Of a stretch of 64,000 nucleotides of DNA, positions 1 through 11,079 are shown one piece after another. Origin of the DNA: Scleromitrula shiraiana. Taxonomy: Eukaryota > Ascomycota > Leotiomycetes > Helotiales > Sclerotiniaceae. How positions within the stretch are numbered: the first letter of the stretch is position 1; every line of letters begins with the position of its first letter. The position numbers and the translations under genes were made by a program. Location: the NCBI GenBank assembly GCA_028455995.1, contig JABELC010000005.1, positions 3,224,001 to 3,288,000 on the forward strand, read 5' to 3'. The notes beneath the pieces are model-generated. The model did not search any database, was not told the origin of the DNA, and saw only the letters and a list, made by a program, of their open reading frames with translations.

Positions 1-602
1 GATATCACTGATCCCTGTGCGTGTTATTGTTCGCTTCGCCCCTGCTAGTTGGCCATATCACGCCAAATTGAATATTCCTAGGTACCCTAGAGAACTGGTA
101 GCTCCATTGGTTCGTCTAAAAACTTTGCTATGATGCCCAGCAGTTTATAGGGTGTAATCAAATGAAAGTAAATATTTGTGCCTGATAAGGACTATCCATT
201 TTGAATCAAGTACATATACATGGTGTTAATTGAAACTAAGAACTAAGCCCTGCACTCAAACACTGATGGTCTTCGTGAAAATCTGAGGATTGTAGGGTTC
301 ACGGTAGAATCCAAATCTGCCTTCTCACCACCTTAGGAGTCGTTCCGTATTATAGTCCCCGTGATTCATTACCTTGATTCCAGAGGCTCAATTTGAATTG
401 CTAATACGTGGCTCAAAATCTATATTGTTAAGCAATAAGTAATTAGTCATATAAGAGTAGATAACAGTAAATCTAATACCCCTTATTTCTTTGAGTCTAC
501 ACATGCTCCGCTTCGAATCTCTTCAGGGACTGATACAATCCCACATATACGCATATTAAGACTTTGAAAGCATTTAATCACAACTATTCTCCAAGTGCTA
601 CC
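1..602. other. intergenic, no gene seen
   Basis: No reading frame with family features, no RNA gene and no clear repeat were recognised here. The last part should hold the promoter and 5' leader of the acetyltransferase that starts at 603. Confidence 0.5.
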
Positions 603-1378
603 ATGACTCTCGAACATAGACCAATCGACTCCGAAACTGATTTCCCCGCCATCGCACGCTGCATGTTTGAATCGTATGAGAACCCCGCACAAAGCTTCTT
701 TCACGTCTTTTTTCCCATACATGGAAATAGTGAAAAAGCCCGCGACGATGCAATTTGCGAAGCAGCAACTCGACTAAAGCTTTGGCACACACAGGATCCA
801 TCGAGCTACTGGCAGAAGGTTGTTGATACCGAGAATGGAAAAATCGCAGGCGGATCTTTATGGAAAATCCACAAAGAAAATCCGTTTGCAAACCCACCTC
901 CTTCCGAGGTGACTTGGTTTCCCAACGATAGCTCTCGCCAATTTGCTGAGCAGGCACTAAAAACACATTCTGGGCCTCGATCTCGGGCGGCACAGAAACC
1001 TCATGTTTGTAAGTCAGAACTTTATTGTTCATTGCTCTAAACTTACTAGGCGTACAAGATCTTTTTATTATCTTTACCCATCCGGACTATCGGCGCAAAG
1101 GAGTAGGTCAACAGTTATTGGGCTGGGGGATAAATAAAGCGGACGAGCTGAAGTATGAATTATTTTTAGAAGCAACACTGTATGGACGGCCTTTGTATGA
1201 GATGAATGGTTTTGTTTATATTGAAGAGTATGCCAATCATCCACAGACTGAACACCCTGACGAAATCTGGAAACAGATCGACCAGAAAGTAGGTTCTTTT
1301 ACTTTCTGGCTGATGAAGAGACCAGCTGGTGGAAAGCTTGAGGCGGGTGAGACAAGCAAGTCACTTGAAGAGAATTGA
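603..1378 (+). CDS. GNAT-family N-acetyltransferase
   Basis: Two exons, 603-1008 and 1050-1378, joined across a 41-bp GT-AG intron (GTAAGT donor, CTAG acceptor), give a protein of 244 residues. The C-terminal half has the GNAT acetyl-CoA motif A: a hydrophobic strand LFIIFTHPDYR followed by RRKGVGQQLL (the R/Q-x-x-G-x-G/A loop and helix). It then has a motif-B-like segment with LEATLYGRPLYEMNGF, as in many fungal GNAT proteins. GNAT enzymes transfer acetyl from acetyl-CoA to an amine; the substrate cannot be told here. The start at 603 (ACCATGA context) is preferred over an in-frame ATG at 564, which would add 13 residues with no family look. The gene looks intact although both its right-hand neighbours are decayed. 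Without splicing, the frame stops inside the intron, so the intron is needed. Confidence 0.85.
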
Positions 1379-1993
1379 GGCATTTTTATTAGAGTTTTAA
1401 TCCCATACAATAACATCAAACTTGGCATTCCTTCTTCAAACAGAGACTCAATACAATTTATGCAGTATCAAACTTAATTTCTTTGAATCCCATATAATTT
1501 TGGCTGCAAAAGACTGTGGTCGACTCAACACACTTCCAACGGGTTCATAATCTATGCCCCTCCCCCCTCTGGTGGATGAATCCATGTTTCTATTGAGTTT
1601 CAAGACATAATTTATGGCTATGAAACATTGGAATGGTTATATTTGGTAGAGCAGAGACGAAGAGAGCATGTATCAATCAATAAAGTGAAGTGGATTTTAT
1701 TGCATTAATGAGCGTCTTAGCAATGAGAATACCATCACTTGCGCATAGTTATATTCTGCAAAGACTGTAATCGTAAAGAGTAAAAGCTCAAGCTCAAAAC
1801 CATCAATAGACAACTTGTAAGAAAGAAGTAAACACCGCAGCTGCATCGCTCCACGCCCATATCTGCTAAACTGTCTCGATCCAAGATTATATCTAAGAAA
1901 CTCCTCAGCAGAATCTTTAAATAGAATAGAGAGCAAAATACATACTTGGAGGATTAGATGGAAAATTCATTAGTCGAGGCACTAATTCTTGCC
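1379..1993. other. intergenic
   Basis: This is the 3' flank of the acetyltransferase plus about 500 bases without a supportable gene. A 79-codon open frame on the minus strand at 1697-1936 has no recognisable feature. Confidence 0.4.
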
Positions 1994-2125
1994 ATAGGGA
2001 AGGCGTTTGTGCGGGCGTCATCACCCATGGGAAAAGCATTCTCTCAAGCATCAACACTCATGGGAAAAGCATTCTCTCGAGCGTCAACACCCATGGGAAA
2101 GGCAATCTCTCGAGCATCAAAAGCA
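1994..2125 (+). repeat. 33-bp minisatellite, four units
   Basis: Four head-to-tail 33-bp units start at 1994, 2027, 2060 and 2093. Each opens with ATGGGAAAAGC or a variant (the first unit begins ATAGGGAAGGC). As 33 is a multiple of three, an open frame at 1958-2224 translates the units as an 11-residue repeat close to MGKAFSRASTP. The 88-residue frame shows no other protein feature, so a real gene is unproven. Confidence 0.8.
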
Positions 2126-2289
2126 CCTGTGAGGGATGTGCTCTCGTGGATATCTACCTTCGTACAGGTATTATTGACCTCAATCCACTCCTCGGTCGAA
2201 GAGGTTTCGGCAACTGGGTGCTGATTGGGATCTAGATCCGACGCAGTCGGAGCGATGAGACAAGAACACCAAAGAGAATTAATTTCAGT

Positions 2290-2766
2290 GACCAAACTTT
2301 GCCACTTTTACCGAGTCATTACGCCCATATAGACACCAGTCCCATATCTATGTTCCAGCGTGTTCAAAGCAGTTTGTTTCCCCAACGATGCCGCTGCTGT
2401 CCTAAGTCAACGAATCAGAGCCGTTAAGTAAGTAAGTAAGTAGTAATAGTTCCTCATAATAATCACAAACCTTTACACAATAGCGATTTTTTTGATGGGG
2501 ATTATAGTGTATGGAACTCATTATATAACTCTATAGATGAATGGGAACTTGCTGTTTGCGATGGAACGACAGTTGAAGCATCTGACCTAGTGGAAACTGA
2601 GTCAATTCGCCAGAACAGCGTCAGCAATCATTATTATATTAAATTCAATTCGACGCAGAAATTGTACTTCCTAAAGAAACAACATCCCGACGAAACACTA
2701 ATTTTAAAGCATTTCGATTCGAAGCCTGATGTTCAAGCCGCTTGTCGGTATTACCTGTATATTTAA
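2290..2766 (+). pseudogene. AsaB / GA4-desaturase-like remnant (Fe/2OG-like oxygenase family)
   Basis: Plus-strand fragments line up in family order with the fungal AsaB/GA4-desaturase-like (CmcJ-like) proteins, usually about 280-330 residues. A frame over about 2310-2380 reads HIDTSP...FQRVQ, matching the HxD-containing segment. A one-base shift near 2375-2385 moves the reading to NDAAAVLSQRIRAV. A well-formed intron then fits at 2428-2483 (GTAAGT donor, ACAATAG acceptor, 56 bp). The downstream exon reads DYSVWNSL, ELAVCDGTTVEASDLV and HPDETLILKHFDSKPDVQA, the family's C-terminal landmarks (xxLAVCDxR, PDExLxFKxFDS), and stops at 2764-2766. The N-terminal part is not found and the usual PHTAF-type ending is missing. 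I read this as a truncated, frameshifted relic. The family assignment rests on motif memory, and frameshift positions are approximate. Confidence 0.65.
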
Positions 2767-3590
2767 CGTGTATGTTGTGGCAGCAGATGCTTTGCATGCT
2801 AGCATGAGACATCATCATGTTACCGAAAACGCCAAGGCTAGATGGAGCATTGAAGTAACGACGTTGATTTTTTCGGGATTTTTTCAGGGGGTTGATAATT
2901 GATGGTATCGGTATCTGTGTATTAAGAATTTTCATTGGCACGCTTCACAATTATATAGTTATTCTACATAATTACCACCTACCTAATAAAGAACCTAGGA
3001 GATACCTATGTCTTTCAATGAAACTCAAGATATGCAGATGGGGCGAAGAAACAGGAGAAAATAAATTGGTACCAAACCTCTTAAAGAAAGAGAGAAAAAA
3101 GGCTAGGCATCGTGGCATCAGGAAAAAACCTAATCTCCAATTGTGGAGTATACCCCGACTAGTTTCCATACTGTCGGGTTCGGCTCGGACCTCGCTTCCC
3201 CTCTTTTAGGTCTGTCCTTCGAATCTAATTTATTATTCCTATGTATAGATTCCTACTGGTTTCGGATTCATTGCCGCTATAGCCGTGCGGCAGATAATTA
3301 GAGGCACAGAGATCCTATCGGATGTGGCCCTTTGAGCGTTGGAGAATTCAGCCCGACTCATTGATTCGATATCCCTGAGGACTATGCCGCATGTTTATAT
3401 CGGAATGAAATTGATCCATTATTGCAGATGGCAAATTTTCCTGTCCGACTTCATCTAATTCAGCTTTTTGTTGAATGATAAGAATAGTAGGTTTAAGTTG
3501 CTATAATCATTCCTCGCATCTTGTCTTAGACTCTTCTTTCTATATTGACAGTTGGTTAGTTATCATCTCATCAAGCAATTGTTTTACTTC
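2767..3590. other. intergenic
   Basis: No gene was recognised. Short open frames at 2892-3209 (+) and 2645-2941 (-) lack any feature. The stretch separates two broken genes and may itself contain decayed coding sequence. Confidence 0.4.
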
Positions 3591-3593
3591 AAA

Positions 3594-4880
3594 ATGAACT
3601 TAAATGAAAGAAATTCAGAAGCCAGCAACCAAATGGAGAACAATCTCCAAGAGAAAACTCAAATCGATTTGGTATAGTAGTGAAAAGACATATCATTTCA
3701 ATCACAATATTCTTCCAGATGCAAGCACAACAACGAATGGCTTTGAGCTAACGTAATGAAAAGCATTCAGCAGAGCTCCACATAACCTCAGAACTGGCAT
3801 ACTGCCGACCTAAAGACTGGCTCTGCACAAAAAAATGGGCCACGGCTCTGATCCTTTCCGCCTTTGCTTTTCTGCAACCTCTTTCCAAAACAATGCTAGC
3901 ACCATTAGAAGCATAGATTTCACGCGAGCTACATATAGAACGAGCTTATGACTGGCTTCTTGTCAACTCATTGATTCTGATCGGAGTTGGTCTATCGCCG
4001 CTATTTCAGGCACCTCTCTCTGAAGTCTACGGCCGCAAACCTGTTATTGTTTTTGGAAGTAGTATATTTGCCAATTGGAATACAGGATGTGGGGCAGCGA
4101 AGACTTTGGGCGAGATTCTGGCTTTCAGATTACTATCTGGTTTTGGAGCATCTGTTGCTGATGCTACGGCGGGGGGAGTACTTAGTGATTTGTGGAGGAC
4201 CGAAGAGAGGGGAAAGGCATTTACTATTTATATGGCGGCACCACGCCTGTGAGTATGCGACATTTCTTTTTTGTGATTCTTTCCGTCAAATTCTGTTGAG
4301 CGTTTCAGCTGGTACAATATACTCCTATCGCTCCTACGATTCACAGAGAAAGGAATTTGCTGACTTTACATACTCCAGTGGTCCAGCTTTGGGTCCTATC
4401 ATTGGCGCTTACATCTCCCAGGGAGTAGATTGGCGATGAATATTCTGGATTACATCTATTGGCGCTTGGATCTCCCAGGGAGTAGATTTGCGATGGATTT
4501 TCTGGATTCCATCTATTGCATCGGCCGTGGCGATCATCATTGCCATAATATTTTTCCGCGAAACCTACGAACCAAAAATTTCTCGACTCCGTAGTCAAAC
4601 AACGAAGGATTATAGGCGGGGAAATTTCAGTCATCTTCCTAACAAAATTAAAAATTTCTTTGATTTGATGCGACCAAATCTTCAAAGACCATTTCGTATG
4701 CTTGGTACTCGGATCATCATACAACTCTTGGCAGGATCCATGGCTCTTTTCTATGGTACTATGTTTTTGTTCCTTTTCATGTATCCTCTGATGTGGACAC
4801 AACAGTATGGTCATGGTGTTGGTATTGGAACTCTTGATTATATATCCTTCGCAATTGGACTCATTGGTGGAGTGTGTTGA
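3594..4880 (+). pseudogene. MFS drug:H+ antiporter (DHA1 type) pseudogene
   Basis: Fragments in order follow a fungal DHA1 MFS transporter. A short frame opens at 3594 and stops after about 27 codons. A frame over about 3800-4245 reads KDWLCTKKWATALILSAFAF (first membrane helix), is broken by a TAG in the stretch around 3915, and continues with PLFQAPLSEVYGRKPV (the loop 2-3 signature GPLSExxGR), helix 3, the RLLSGFGAS motif and LWRTEERGKA. A shifted frame then gives SGPALGPIIGAYISQGVDWR, a TGA at 4437-4439, and finally 4488-4880 with WIFWIPSIASAVAIIIAIIFFRETY and two more helices. The sequence ends in stops just left of a transposon at 4937. Only about the first half of a transporter (usual length about 480-560 residues) is left. 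The in-frame stop replacing a Trp codon (TGG to TGA) fits RIP. Confidence 0.8.
4401..4514 (+). repeat. 57-bp tandem duplication inside the MFS pseudogene
   Basis: Two head-to-tail copies start at 4401 and 4458, both opening ATTGGCGCTT and both carrying CTCCCAGGGAGTAGATT. The period is 57 bp (19 codons), so it keeps frame. The first copy carries the TGA stop where the second has TGG. Confidence 0.85.
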
Positions 4881-4936
4881 ATATTTGTTTCGCGTATGTG
4901 TAAGATGGTGCTTTGTTGAACAATCTACTAGTAATA

Positions 4937-5310
4937 CTCGGTCAAATTAAAATTGAAGCACGCGCAAAATAAGCGAATCGCTTCAAAATCGATGATTTTA
5001 TACAAATCACCTCTTGCGTCGATGTAAATAAATCAATCATTTATTTATAGAATTATTTAAAATATTAAATATGAATTATTTTTATATTAAAATATTTGCT
5101 ATTAAAATTTAAAGATTAAATAATGATTTTAAAATTTATAATATTTAATTAAATATAAAGTAAAAATCATATAAAAATACTATAATTTTAATTTGATTTA
5201 AATCAAACAAATTATTATATTAGAAAATAATGAAGATATATATGAATATATAGAAAAAAAAGCTTTCATTTGATATAAATATTATATATTAAAATATAAT
5301 ATAATAGTCT
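4937..5310 (+). repeat. left long terminal inverted repeat
   Basis: Left arm of the foldback element. It shares blocks such as CACCTCTTGCG and ATTTATAGAATTATTTA with the reverse complement of the right arm. The inner boundary is approximate. Confidence 0.75.
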
Positions 5311-5529
5311 TGAAAAGTCGAAGTTTTAAAGGTATTTTTAACTTTTTAAAATCTTTAAAAATCTTAATAATTCATTTAAATCAAAATTATATTAAATAAT
5401 ATTTTAATATAATAATTATAAGGATATAAATTATCATATATAAAAATTTGAAGTGATTTTAATGATTTTTAAAAATCGAAGTTATGGTGGTGTTTAGTGC
5501 TTGTAAATACTATATATACTCTTTTTAAC

Positions 5530-5923
5530 TTTATTATATTATATTTTTTATATATTTTTAATATATACAATATATACAATATTTATATCAAATAAAAATC
5601 TATTTTTTATATATTCATATATATCTTTATTATTTCCTAATATGATAATTTACTCGATTTAAATCAAATTAAAATTATAGTATTTTTATATAATTTTTAC
5701 TTCATATTTAATTATATATTATCAATTTTAAAATCATTATTTGATCTTTAAATTTTAATAATAAATATTTTAATATAAAAATAATCTATCTTTAATATCC
5801 TAAATAATTCTATAAATAATTGATCGATTTATTTATATCGGCGCAAGAGGTGTTTTATATAAAATCATCGATTTTGAGGGTTTTTCGGTAATTTGCGCGT
5901 GCTTCAATTTTAATTTAACCGAG
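5530..5923 (-). repeat. right long terminal inverted repeat
   Basis: Right arm of the foldback element, the inverted counterpart of about 4937-5310. The inner boundary is approximate. Confidence 0.75.
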
Positions 5924-6135
5924 TAGTAGATTCAATATTTATATATAGAGGAATAAAATTCATTACTAGTATATTTTGGAATCGAAAGGAACTATTTGAA
6001 ATGTTGAACCTTGGAAGGGTCGAATTTTACCTTCAAGTACTACTACTAGTCCCTACGGTATCACCTATTCAGGGATTTCTTGAATATCATTTAAAGAAGG
6101 AAATTTTTGCATTATAATTTAAATTTTAATTATAC

Positions 6136-6295
6136 TGTCTGTATAGTCAGCACGTGACCTTACGTCACGTGTCCGTTGAGGAGATATATATCCTCAATGG
6201 CGTACAACATCCTTCTTGAACTTCTTGAACAAATAATACAATATTGATTGATATTTGTAATTGTATAATTTTATACTTTTGGAGTTATATAAATA
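6136..6295 (+). repeat. left LTR of the Copia-type element
   Basis: 160-bp direct repeat aligned with 16990-17149. Differences are almost all transitions. In its 3' half this copy shows T where the partner has C (for example TTGATATTTGTAA against TTGATACTCGTAA), so it was mutated C-to-T on the plus strand there. It contains CACGTG twice (6151-6170). Confidence 0.8.
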
Positions 6296-7708
6296 TTAAT
6301 TAATATGCGCATTATAAATTAAAACTTCTATTTTGTATATAATATTAATTTTAATAAATTCTAAACATTTTTATTTATTATCAATAAGAAACTCTTTATA
6401 ATCTTTGATAATAAAAAGTTTTATAGATTATTTAGTTTTTGAATAAAAAAAAGAATTGAATTTTATAATATTTAAATATTTATTATAAAAATAGTAATTT
6501 TCAATTCTAGTTTAAATATTATAAAACCTAAACGTTTATTATAAATTAAATAATTTTTAAATCAATCTTAAAATTATAAAATTTAAATATCTATTATAAG
6601 CAAAATAATAATAAAAATACAAATCATATTATATTATTTAAATATATATTATATTGTTTAAAAAAACATTTTAATAAATAAAAATATTAATAATAATAAT
6701 TATTTTATTATAATTATAAAAACAATAATAAAATTATTTATATAAAAATCTTTATTTAGAAACTTTTATAAAATTTTCAATAATCCTTTTTCTATATTTT
6801 TATATTTCTTTATAATTGCTTTATTTTCTCTTTTATTTTATAATAAATTTATTTATTATATATTTATTTTATAAATCGAAACAATTATATCTAATTTGAA
6901 AACTTTATTAAAATGAATTCTAATTTGATATCAGATTTATTTTATGAATTAGATAATTATACCTAATCTAAAAACTTTATTAAATCAAACTTTTAATTTG
7001 ATATTAAATATTTATTTAATAATAGTAAGAAAACTAGATAAAAATGAATTTAATAATAATTATTATATTATTTAATAAAAAAATATAAAATATTATTATA
7101 AGTATTTCTTTATTCTATACTATAATATCGTGGGCAGTATAGTAGGCAAAAGCAATGTAGAGGAAAAAAAGAGATCGAGGAGTATAAGTATGAGTATGAG
7201 CATGAATTCTAAATAATTATAAAAAAAAAGCAATTTAATAGGTATAAATATTCAAGATCTAGAATTGTTATTAATAACTTGATGATTAAAATAAATATTT
7301 AATCAAATTAAAAAACCTTAATCGATATTAAAAATATTATTAAAAAATTTTAATAAAAGTTTAATACACGTAAATTTATTATAAAAACAATATTAGTAAA
7401 AAATATTTAAACAAATATAAATCCCAATATCTTAAATATAAATAAAGGTCTTTTTATTTAAAAATATAGTAAATAGTATTTTCAAAGGGTTTATACTTGA
7501 TTTTAAAAAGAAGTAATAATCAAGGGGTAATAATATATATGACCCTAAATATGATTAAGATCCCAAATCTAGATAAAATAGGGAGTATTATAAAGATTTA
7601 TTTGATAGATTATTTTTAAGCAATTTAAATTTTATTAATAGATATAAAAAATATAATATAAAAAATTTATATATAATAAATTATTATTTAAAATATAAAT
7701 TCAATAAA

Positions 7709-8154
7709 TGTAACGGGGGGCAAGCAGGTTTTATCTAATAGGGAGTCTAATTGCAAATAAAATAACTAAATTCTAAAATATAGAAAAGATAATAAGATGT
7801 AACTTAAAGAGTTATAATAAAGTTTGTTTATGATGTTGATTTTATAATTAGTATATATATATAATATAAATTTATACATTTTAAATGGTTATAAAGATTA
7901 TTCCTTTATTTATTTATTTAAAACGGTATTTTATTATATAGCGCCATTTTTATTTTTATATTGTTTAGTTAGATTACTATTTTTGTTTAATGAGTATTGA
8001 TTTTATTTTGTTTTTATTAAGTTTATTTAATAAAGACTAATCTTATTTTTTCTAATATTATTATAGTTTAAGATATCAAAATATAGTTTAGAATATTAAA
8101 ATAATATTCGATTAAGCCCGAAATATTAAAATGTTATTTGGTTATTTTATGATA
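7709..8154 (-). repeat. LTR of nested gypsy element (3' LTR in element orientation)
   Basis: 446 bp, the same length as its partner at 10629-11074. On the plus strand this copy has kept G (for example GTAACGGGGGG) and lost C, the opposite of its partner. Confidence 0.9.
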
Positions 8155-8249
8155 TTACTTTTTTTTTTAAAGTTGAGTTTTAATAAAATAGTTTAAATTA
8201 TGAAAATTAAGTTTTTCGAGATATTAATAATAATAATTTCATATAAGTT

Positions 8250-8620
8250 TGAAAACGTTTTTTAGGTATTAAACAAGCTTTTTTGTTAATTTGTTATAAT
8301 TAATCTATTTGATAGTATATTTTAATCGAGATTCTCCATAGCCTTTACATTCTAGGTAGGAATTGAAAATCTTTTTTACCTCGAATTGCTTTATTTTTTC
8401 TATTTTTACTAGGGGGGGTGGGGGATTCCTTTGGCTAAGTAACGGGTTATCATGGGCGGGGTTCAGGAGGTTCAAAACTTCTTCAATATCTTCGACTGTG
8501 ATACTGAACATTTTACACCCTCGACGGGCGTATATACTATTTGTAATAAAGGATATAGCGACGATATCTTTTTTTTGGAGTGTATTTAGGCAGGTAGGCA
8601 GGTAGATGGGGCGGGTTTTT
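8250..8620 (-). pseudogene. gypsy polyprotein C-terminal fragment with chromodomain
   Basis: The minus-strand frame at 8305-8511 reads DNPLLSQRNPPPPLV followed by FEVKKIFNS and RLKYTIK. This is the usual layout of fungal chromovirus integrase tails: a proline-rich linker (NPLPxQxNPPPPP) followed by a chromodomain (EVExILDSR...LxYxVKWxGY). The frame stops where the chromodomain's Trp is expected, so a mutated TGG is likely. The same frame resumes for about 15 codons. This identifies the nested element as Ty3/gypsy with a C-terminal chromodomain, a module known to direct integration to heterochromatin. Upstream coding sequence could not be read. Confidence 0.8.
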
Positions 8621-10628
8621 TTTGGTATATTGGATAGAGTTTAGGTTATAATCAGTTAAGATGAAATGTTATAATGTTTTTAACAATAGTTGTTATCGAA
8701 ATGGAATGTGTTTGAGATAAAGAATATTTTTAGGTTATGTTTTTTAAATTAGACAATTTTTAAGATAATGGGGTAATAGGCAAGTTTGGTGATATATATT
8801 TAGACTTTATTTTTAATATAGTTATTAATTTTTAAAGATATAGATATATATAAATTTATATGGTTTTTAGGTAAGATTTTTTTATCGAATTCTATAATTT
8901 TAAATAAAATCAATAATAAAATAATAAGTATTTTTTAGGATTTTATCTAATTTTGGTTGGCAAAGATGGTTTTTTTGTAACTATTATCGATTATGGTATA
9001 GTTTAATAGTTTTTTTGTTGAATTAAAATTAACTATAATAAACAAAATCAAAAAATTAATATAATTAATTAATTTATCGATTAAAGTGATATTTTTTATG
9101 ATAATTATAAATAAATAGATATTATATTAATTATATATTTGAATATAGTTTATATTAAACATACCTCGTTTTTCAAACTTATTGAATTATTAAACAAATA
9201 AAAATAGGTTAAGTAAATCGCGATATATTCCCAAATTTGGAGATTAATAGTATTTGTGGATAAGCTAATAATGATAATTAAGTAAATTTGAATATTTTAT
9301 TAATTAAACTTTAAGCAGATATTGGGATATAAATAATCTTTAATTATATATTTAATAAAGTTATAACAAAAATATTTTTTATAGTTTTTTTGGATATTGG
9401 TACTGTTTGAATGCTTTTGAGCGTTCAAATCTATAGAATTGTTTATGGTTATAGTTAAGATGGTTAAAATAAACAGAGGAGCATTTAGATTGGCAGGGTA
9501 AGGGTCAAAAATTATTTGATTTTAGAACAGCTGGATAGTATTAGATTAACAAATAGCATTGAGTCTTATTAAATATTATTATCGGTTTTCTAAATTTTGA
9601 ATAAAAAAAGCAAATATATCTGTATTGTTTATTGAGAGTTCAATAGTTATAATTTAGATTTTCAATTTAAAAAATAAGTTTTGTTCTAATAAAATAACTA
9701 GTATATCATTATTATTAGATATACTTATTTTTAAAACTAAACGTTAAAATTCGGTATAGAATATATGGAAAGGCTAATTTTTTTATTGTAGAATTAATAA
9801 TTGTTTTTATATTTTAGTTGCTTTGTTTTGGTTTTTATAAGCTTTTTTTAGTATATTTAATAAGTTAGAGTAATTAATTAATTTAATGAATTGCTTTTTT
9901 ATATTGTATAATTGAATTTATATAATGATAGTATTAATCAAATGTTTAGTAATATAGATTAGGTGAGAGTAAGCAGTTTGAAATTGGTCTTGGTTGATGT
10001 ATATTTTATTTTAAATTTGGATAAGGAAATAGTTTAAGTTAGATTTCATATTATTAAAAAAAATGAGGTTAAATAATTTTTTATTTTTTTTAGTTTTTTT
10101 AGTAATAATAGGAGCTAGAGCGGGTTTAATTAAAAAAATAGTAATAATAGAGCTAGAAAATATAAGATTATTATTAATAAAAGGGTATAATAAATATATA
10201 AATATAATATTGTTTTGTTTATAAAGCTAAACTAATATTGTATTATTCTAAATTAATATTATATTATATAATTCTATAATATAAAAAAGCAAAACTTTTT
10301 CGTTTTAGAGTTTTTGAATTAAAGTTTTTATTTAATAAATAAAAATATAATATTTATTAATAAGTTTATGATATTAGGATTCAGTTTAATAAATTTATAT
10401 TAGTATCATATTGTATTATTATTATAATACATTGTTTTTGATAAAAAGTTCAAAATATCGATTTTTGGCTTTATAAATATATTTAATTATTTTGATAATA
10501 TAATTTAGTTAAACTAAGACGTTTTCAATAATAAATCGAAAAAAGACTTCAAAAAAGGCTAAACTATTTAAAACAAACAAACAAATCGACATTATTAGAA
10601 ATATCAAAAAAAAATAGAAATTATATAA

Positions 10629-11074
10629 TATAATAAAGAGTAAACAAGTTTTATTTAATAAAAAATCTAATTGCAAATAAAATAACTAAATTTTAAAATA
10701 TAAAAAAGATAATAAAATATAACTTAAAAAACTATAATAAAGTCTATTTACAATATCAATTTTATAATCAATATATATATATAATATAAATTTATGCATT
10801 TTAAATGGTTATAAAAATTATTTCTTTATTTGCTTATTTAAAATAATGTTTTATTATATAACATTATTTTTATTTTTATATTGTTTAATTAGATTATTAT
10901 TTTTGTTTAATAGATATTGATTTTATTTTATTTTTACTAGATTTATTTAATAAAGATTAATTTTATCTTTTTTAATATTATTACAGTCCAAGATACTAGA
11001 ATACAATCCGGAATATCAGGGTAATATCTGGTCAAGCCCGGAATACCAGGGTGTTATCCAGTCACCCTGTGACA
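10629..11074 (-). repeat. LTR of nested gypsy element (5' LTR in element orientation)
   Basis: 446-bp partner of 7709-8154. From 10629 to about 10980 nearly every G is A on the plus strand. From about 10981 to 11074 the sequence is almost unmutated, with GTCACCCTGTGACA at the end. This is the best view of the original LTR. Confidence 0.9.
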
Positions 11075-11079
11075 ATAAA

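Larger units (their letters stand above)
4937..5923. mobile_element. 987-bp foldback/MITE-like element with TA target duplication
   Basis: Both ends read CTCGGT(C/T)AAATTAAAATTG inward and are flanked by TA (4935-4936 and 5924-5925), the target duplication of Tc1/mariner-type elements. The terminal inverted repeats are very long: the left arm about 4937-5310 matches the reverse complement of about 5530-5923 with scattered transitions and small gaps. Only about 220 bp lie between the arms, with no coding capacity. The element is AT-rich and mutated in both arms. It lies just past the broken end of the MFS pseudogene. A transposase-driven non-autonomous element is the natural reading. The superfamily is inferred from TA and termini only. 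Confidence 0.8.
7709..11074 (-). mobile_element. Ty3/gypsy chromovirus-type LTR element, internally deleted, nested in the Copia element
   Basis: Two 446-bp direct repeats, 7709-8154 and 10629-11074, enclose a 2474-bp interior. The flanks are ATAAA on both sides (7704-7708 and 11075-11079), an exact 5-bp target duplication. Read on the minus strand, the LTR begins TGTCACAGGGTGAC and ends CCCCGTTACA, a proper TG...CA terminus. A minus-strand frame next to the left LTR encodes a chromodomain-like tail, so the element runs leftward. At 3366 bp it is about half a normal chromovirus, so most of gag-pol is missing or this is a non-autonomous derivative. Confidence 0.9.
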
